Assembly (NCBI RefSeq): GCF_001567585.1
Contig: NZ_LRQV01000009.1
Location: 32,261-96,260 of the forward strand
Direction: 5' to 3'
Origin: Micromonospora rosaria
GTDB lineage: Bacteria > Actinomycetota > Actinomycetes > Mycobacteriales > Micromonosporaceae
Length of the DNA: 64,000 nucleotides
Part shown: piece by piece, positions 60,301 to 64,000 of the stretch
Position numbering within the stretch: position 1 is the first letter of the stretch
Layout: each line of letters begins with the position of its first letter
The notes under the pieces: generated by a model
What the model was told of the DNA's origin: nothing
What the model saw: the letters and a program-made list of their open reading frames with translations, nothing else
The model's database searches: none
Made by a program: the position numbers and the translations under genes

Positions 60301-61137
60301 ATGGAGCGGGAGCGGGCCGTGTCGGGCGGTACGGGCCGGTGGAGCCGGCGTACCGTCCTTCGGCAGGCTGCGCTGCTCGCCGGGGGCGCCACCCTCGCCA
60401 CCAGCGCCACCCAGGGCCGGTCCCTGCTGCGCCGGGGCGAGCCGCTGCCGGACGGTCCGGTCAGCGCCACCTCGGGCAACCTGCGCCAGGAGGTCGGCCG
60501 GGGAGTGCTCTCGATCACCTGGGCGGGCGGCCGGAGCGGCAACCGGGTGGCGCTGACCTTCGACGACGGCCCCCGCCCACAGTGGACCCCGATGGTGCTG
60601 GACACCCTCGACCGGTACGCCGTCCCGGCCACCTTCTTCCTGGTCGGTGAGCGGGCCCGGCGGCACGCCGACCTGGTCCGGGGCCGGTTGGGCCGGCACG
60701 AGGTGGGCAACCACAGCTGGGCCCACCAGGACCTGGCCCGCCTCGACGCCCCGGCGGTGCACGAGGATCTGTGCCGCGCCCACGAGGCGGTGGCCGAGGC
60801 CGCCGGCGTCCCGCCCCGGCTGTTCCGGCCGCCGTACGGCCACCTCGGCGGGGCGGTGCTGCACGCGGCCGTCCGGCTCGACTACCGGCTGGTGCTCTGG
60901 TCGTTGCAGATGGTCGAGCGGGAGTACCCCGACGACCCGGTCGGGCACGCCCGCCGGATCGTCGCCGACGTCCGGCCCGGCACCATCCTGCTCGCCCACG
61001 ACGTCGGTACGCGGCGACGCCGGGTGGCGCTGGACGGACTGCCGCTGCTGATAACCGGGCTGCGGGACCGGGGGTACGAATTCGTCACGGTGTCGCAGAT
61101 GCTGCAGAACGACGGCCCGGCGGTGACAGCCGGGTAG
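60301..61137 (+). CDS. Tat-exported NodB-type polysaccharide deacetylase
   Basis: A 278-residue CE4 protein. The N-terminus has a twin-arginine signal (WSRRTVLRQAALLAGG), so it should be exported folded. The NodB domain (about 80-265) shows LTFDDGP, GNHSWAHQDL, RPPYGHL and ILLAHD. It lacks the extra N-terminal domain of the two cluster copies and is not a close paralogue. It probably acts on cell-wall or extracellular N-acetylated glycans. ATG at 60301 with AGGGAG upstream is preferred over an upstream TTG. Confidence 0.9.
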   Translation: MERERAVSGGTGRWSRRTVLRQAALLAGGATLATSATQGRSLLRRGEPLPDGPVSATSGNLRQEVGRGVLSITWAGGRSGNRVALTFDDGPRPQWTPMVLDTLDRYAVPATFFLVGERARRHADLVRGRLGRHEVGNHSWAHQDLARLDAPAVHEDLCRAHEAVAEAAGVPPRLFRPPYGHLGGAVLHAAVRLDYRLVLWSLQMVEREYPDDPVGHARRIVADVRPGTILLAHDVGTRRRRVALDGLPLLITGLRDRGYEFVTVSQMLQNDGPAVTAG

Positions 61138-61148
61138 GGTCGGGCCAC

Positions 61149-62396
61149 GTGGCTTCAACCCTTGCGGTTCTCACCCGGAACCGGAGCTTCCGTAATCTCT
61201 TCCTCGCCGAACTGGTGGTCTTCGGCGCCGACTGGTTCGTCATGGTGCCCCTGCTGGTGCTGCTGCCCGCGTTGACCGGCAGCGGGGTGTGGGGCGCGCT
61301 GGTACTGGCCGTGGACACCGGTGTCGTGGCGTTGCTGCTGCCGTACACCGGGACCATCGCCGACCGGTTCGACCGCCGCACCATCATGATGGCGGCGAAC
61401 GGGGCCGCCCTGCTCGGCGCGCTGCTGCTGCTCGGGGTCCGCGACGCCGGGACGGCCTGGTTGGCCCTGGTCGGCATCGGCGTGATCGGGGTGGCGAAGG
61501 CCTTCTACCTGCCCGCCGCCCAGGCGGCCCTGCCCAACGTGCTGGAGCCGGCGGAACTCGCCGCCGGCAACGCGGTCGCCGGGTCCGCCTGGGGCACGAT
61601 GACCGTGGTCGGCGCGTCGCTGGGCGGGGTGCTCAGCGCGGCGGCCGGCCCGTACGTCTGCTTCTGGGTGGCCGTGGCGGCGCTGGCGCTGGCGGCCGGG
61701 GTGACCGCGACCATCCGCCGGCCGCTCCAGGCCGGGACGGCGGGCGCCGGGGAACGGCAACGCACCTGGGCGGCGATCCGCGAGGCGCTGGTCTACATCG
61801 GACACCGGCCCCGGGTGCTGGCGTTGGTCACGGTGAAGTCCGCGGTGGGCCTCGGCAACGGCGTGCTCACCGTCTTCCCGCTGCTGGCCGGGGTGTACGG
61901 GGTCGGCGCGATGGGCGCCGGGCTGCTCTTCGCCGTCCGGGGCGCGGGCGCGCTGGTGGGGCCGATCCTGATGCGCCGGCTGCTGACCCGGCGGGCCTGG
62001 CTGCTCACCGGCCTGGCCCTGTCCATGTCGCTGTACGGGCTGTCCTATCTGGGTGCCTCGGTCGTCGACTGGTTCCCGCTGGTGCTGGTGCTGGTCTTCC
62101 TGGCCCACTTCGCCGGTGGCAGCAACTGGGTGATGTCCAACTACGCCCTCCAGGGCGAGGTGCCGGACCGTTTGCGGGGGCGGGTCTTCGCCACCGACAT
62201 GATGCTCGCCACGGTGGCCATCTCGGTGAGCCAACTCGTCGTCGCCGCCGTGGTGGACCTGGTGGACGAGCGGGTGGTGCTGGCGGGGTGCGGCCTGGTC
62301 ACCCTGGTCTACGCGATCGGCTGGCGGATCGCCACCCGGGGGTTGTCCCTCACCGAGCCGGCCGCGCCGGCGGACCCGGTGCCGAGCACCCGGTAG
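61149..62396 (+). CDS. MFS transporter, EntS-like (MFS_3)
   Basis: A 415-residue membrane protein with about 11-12 hydrophobic segments. It begins LTRNRSFRNLFLAELV, typical of the MFS_3 group (EntS and relatives), followed by GTIADRFDRRTIMM in loop 2-3. Members export siderophores, macrolides or other compounds. GTG at 61149, 11 bases after the deacetylase stop, with the weak site TAGGG. Co-transcription with the deacetylase is likely. The following 157 bases to thrB are GC-rich with several small inverted repeats and no gene. Confidence 0.87.
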   Translation: MASTLAVLTRNRSFRNLFLAELVVFGADWFVMVPLLVLLPALTGSGVWGALVLAVDTGVVALLLPYTGTIADRFDRRTIMMAANGAALLGALLLLGVRDAGTAWLALVGIGVIGVAKAFYLPAAQAALPNVLEPAELAAGNAVAGSAWGTMTVVGASLGGVLSAAAGPYVCFWVAVAALALAAGVTATIRRPLQAGTAGAGERQRTWAAIREALVYIGHRPRVLALVTVKSAVGLGNGVLTVFPLLAGVYGVGAMGAGLLFAVRGAGALVGPILMRRLLTRRAWLLTGLALSMSLYGLSYLGASVVDWFPLVLVLVFLAHFAGGSNWVMSNYALQGEVPDRLRGRVFATDMMLATVAISVSQLVVAAVVDLVDERVVLAGCGLVTLVYAIGWRIATRGLSLTEPAAPADPVPSTR

Positions 62397-62541
62397 GCGG
62401 CCCCGGTCCGGGCCGACGGGCCCGGGCCGGTGGCGTTACAGCGGGCCGACGGGTCCCGGGCCGGTGGGCCGGGCGGCGGCCGGTGGGCGGTCGGCGCGTC
62501 CCAGCCGGCGGGTGGCCCGTGGCGACGTCGGCGCGGAGCCC

Positions 62542-62554
62542 TAGCATGAGCCCG
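62542..62554 (+). promoter_or_regulatory. -10 element directly before a leaderless thrB start
   Basis: TAGCAT (62542-62547) lies 6 bases before the GTG at 62554, the same geometry as at argS, and no ribosome site is visible. Confidence 0.5.
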
Positions 62555-63498
62555 TGCCGACGACATTCGAAACCGGTCCGGTCCGGGTCCGGGTACCCGC
62601 CACCAGCGCCAACCTGGGGCCGGGATTCGACGCGCTGGGGCTCGCCCTCGGGCTCCACGACGACGTCTCCGCCGAGGTGACGACCGGGGACGTGCGGGTG
62701 ACGGTGACCGGCCAGGGCGCCGGTGAGCTGCCCGCCGACGACCGGCACCTGGTGGTCCGGGCCATGCGGGCCACGTTCGAGGTGCTCGGCGGGCAGCCGC
62801 CGGGGCTGTCGGTGGAATGCGTCAACCGGATCCCGCAGGCCCGGGGGCTGGGCTCCTCCTCGGCGGCGATCGTCGCCGGGGTGCAGCTCGCGCGGGCCCT
62901 GGTGGTCGACGGGACGCGGCGGATGGACGACGCGGCGGCGCTGCGGCTGGCCGCCGAGATCGAGGGCCATCCGGACAACGTCGCGCCGTGCCTGCTCGGC
63001 GGGTTCACCGTGGCGTGGACCGAGGAGTCCGGCGCCCGCGCGGTCTGTCTGCCGGTCGCCGAGGGCGTCCGACCGACGGTCTTCGTGCCCGTGGAGCGGG
63101 GGCTGACCGCCGAGGCGCGGGCGGCGCTGCCGGGCACCGTGCCGCACGCCGACGCCGCGCTGACCGCCGGCCGGGCCGCCCTGCTGGTGCACGCGCTGAC
63201 CAGCGAGCCGGCCCTGCTGCTCCCGGCGACCGTCGACCGGCTGCACCAGCACTACCGCGCGGCCGGGATGCCCGGGACGTACGCCCTGGTCACCGCCTTG
63301 CGTGCGGCGGGAGTGCCGGCTGTGGTCAGTGGGGCGGGGCCGACCGTGCTGGCCTTCACCGAGCCGCCCGAGGGCTTCGAGCCGGGAATGGATTGCCAGA
63401 TCTGGCGGTTGCCGATAGACGTCAGCGGTGCGCTGGTCAGCCGGGGTAGACTAGGACACGCCGAGCGGGACCCTGTTGCCGCAGGTCGGAAGAGTTGA
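62554..63498 (+). CDS. thrB: homoserine kinase
   Basis: A 314-residue GHMP-family kinase that phosphorylates homoserine with ATP to feed threonine synthase. The start VPATSANLGPGFD, the ATP loop GLGSSSAAIVAG and GHPDNVAPCLLGG are diagnostic, as is the late GAGPTVLAF. GTG start at 62554, apparently leaderless. It is separated from hom and thrC by transporter and deacetylase genes, but the gene set still completes the threonine pathway. Confidence 0.96.
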   Translation: MPTTFETGPVRVRVPATSANLGPGFDALGLALGLHDDVSAEVTTGDVRVTVTGQGAGELPADDRHLVVRAMRATFEVLGGQPPGLSVECVNRIPQARGLGSSSAAIVAGVQLARALVVDGTRRMDDAAALRLAAEIEGHPDNVAPCLLGGFTVAWTEESGARAVCLPVAEGVRPTVFVPVERGLTAEARAALPGTVPHADAALTAGRAALLVHALTSEPALLLPATVDRLHQHYRAAGMPGTYALVTALRAAGVPAVVSGAGPTVLAFTEPPEGFEPGMDCQIWRLPIDVSGALVSRGRLGHAERDPVAAGRKS

Positions 63499-63505
63499 TT
63501 ACGCT
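63476..63505 (+). promoter_or_regulatory. possible rho promoter
   Basis: TTGCCG (63476-63481) and TACGCT (63500-63505) are 18 bases apart at the end of thrB. A leader of about 280 bases to the rho start would result. No known riboswitch is recognised in that leader (63499-63788). Confidence 0.35.
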
Positions 63506-63788
63506 CTAGGCCTAGCACAGCCGCGAAGCATGCGATCTCCTGCGGGTCGGCGCACCCCCGAAGCTGTCGGCGGTCAGCCCGTCACCCCTGCCAAAGGCCC
63601 ACGCCGCACCGCAGTTTCCACAGGTCGCCGCAGGTGGCGGCACCTGCCCACCGAGGTTGGTGGGTCGGGAGACCGTCCGCTGCTGTGTCACAGACTCCCG
63701 CGACGCGTCACGCGAGGCGGGTGCACCGAGGCCGCCCGGCCACCTGGTTCGACTCCGGGCAGTCCGGCCTATCGAGGGAAGGAATCCA

Positions 63789-64000
63789 TTGAGCGACACC
63801 ACCGACGTGACGTCGGATGTTTCCAACGTCGCTGGCGATGCCACCGCCGCCGCCCCCACCCGGCGGCGGCGTAGCGGTACCGGTCTGTCCGCGATGCTGC
63901 TGCCGGAGCTGCAGAGCCTGGCCGCGTCGCTCGGCATCTCCGGCACGGCTCGCATGCGCAAGGGCGAGCTGATCAGCGCGATCACCGAGCGGCAGGGTGG
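63789..64000 (+). CDS. rho: transcription termination factor Rho, N-terminal part (runs off window end)
   Basis: The first 70 codons are visible. A TTG start at 63789 follows GGAAGGA. A Thr/Asp/Ala-rich start with a basic patch (TRRRRSGTG) leads into LLPELQSLAASLGISG and RKGELISAI, the Rho N-terminal domain with its SAP-like helices. Actinobacterial Rho has a long charged insert after this point, beyond the window. Rho is the ATP-driven RNA helicase that ends transcription. Position after thrB is typical of actinobacteria. Confidence 0.93.
   Translation, partial: MSDTTDVTSDVSNVAGDATAAAPTRRRRSGTGLSAMLLPELQSLAASLGISGTARMRKGELISAITERQG

Overview
The window looks like a chromosomal segment of a high-GC actinomycete, most likely Micromonosporaceae (Micromonospora or a relative). 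The reasons are GC-rich codon use, frequent GTG starts and ATGA-type gene overlaps, the F420-dependent oxidoreductase, a discrete LigD-type polymerase, and the gene order argS-lysA-hom-thrC...thrB-rho. No species-level claim is made.

Region 1 (1 to about 33.4 kb) is a natural-product gene cluster. Its core is a dissected NRPS/PKS: an A-T-C protein with a coupled P450 (minus strand), a KS-AT-ACP protein, a free A-T protein, a type II thioesterase and an HSL-type esterase (plus strand). Around it lie sugar and tailoring genes: a GalE-type epimerase, an AldO-type alditol oxidase, an F420/LLM oxidoreductase, a class III aminotransferase, TauD and PhyH oxygenases, an SDR, a methyltransferase, a VpsJ-like toroid protein, three GT2 and one GT8 glycosyltransferases, two NodB deacetylases with an unusual N-terminal domain, an APH-type kinase, and two MFS transporters. 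One XRE-TPR regulator is present. Eight intergenic regions carry clusters of TTGCCAA/TTGGCAA half-sites, and between them they precede every main transcription unit of the cluster apart from the regulator itself. This is read as the operator set of one cluster-specific regulon. The product is inferred to be a glycosylated, amino-sugar-bearing peptide-polyketide; it is not identified.

Region 2 (about 33.4-44.1 kb) holds a LigD-type primase-polymerase gene. It is followed by a tight three-gene operon: an alpha/beta hydrolase, a caspase-like peptidase fused to an NTPase and beta-propeller, and a 1686-residue P-loop protein. The make-up resembles prokaryotic NLR-like conflict systems. A 21-bp tandem repeat sits just upstream. 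This is the strongest candidate here for an undescribed defence system.

Region 3 (44-48.5 kb) has a DHA2 drug exporter with a nested palindromic operator, tRNA-Arg(CCG) with its terminator, a degenerate IS630-derived protein, and a DUF3105-DUF305 membrane/secreted pair.

Region 4 (48.5-64 kb) is mostly housekeeping: argS, lysA, hom, thrC, a TetR regulator divergent from an ABC exporter, an RND permease, a Tat-exported NodB deacetylase, an MFS transporter, thrB and the start of rho. lysA, hom, thrC and thrB make this an aspartate-family amino-acid locus. argS and thrB appear to have leaderless GTG starts.
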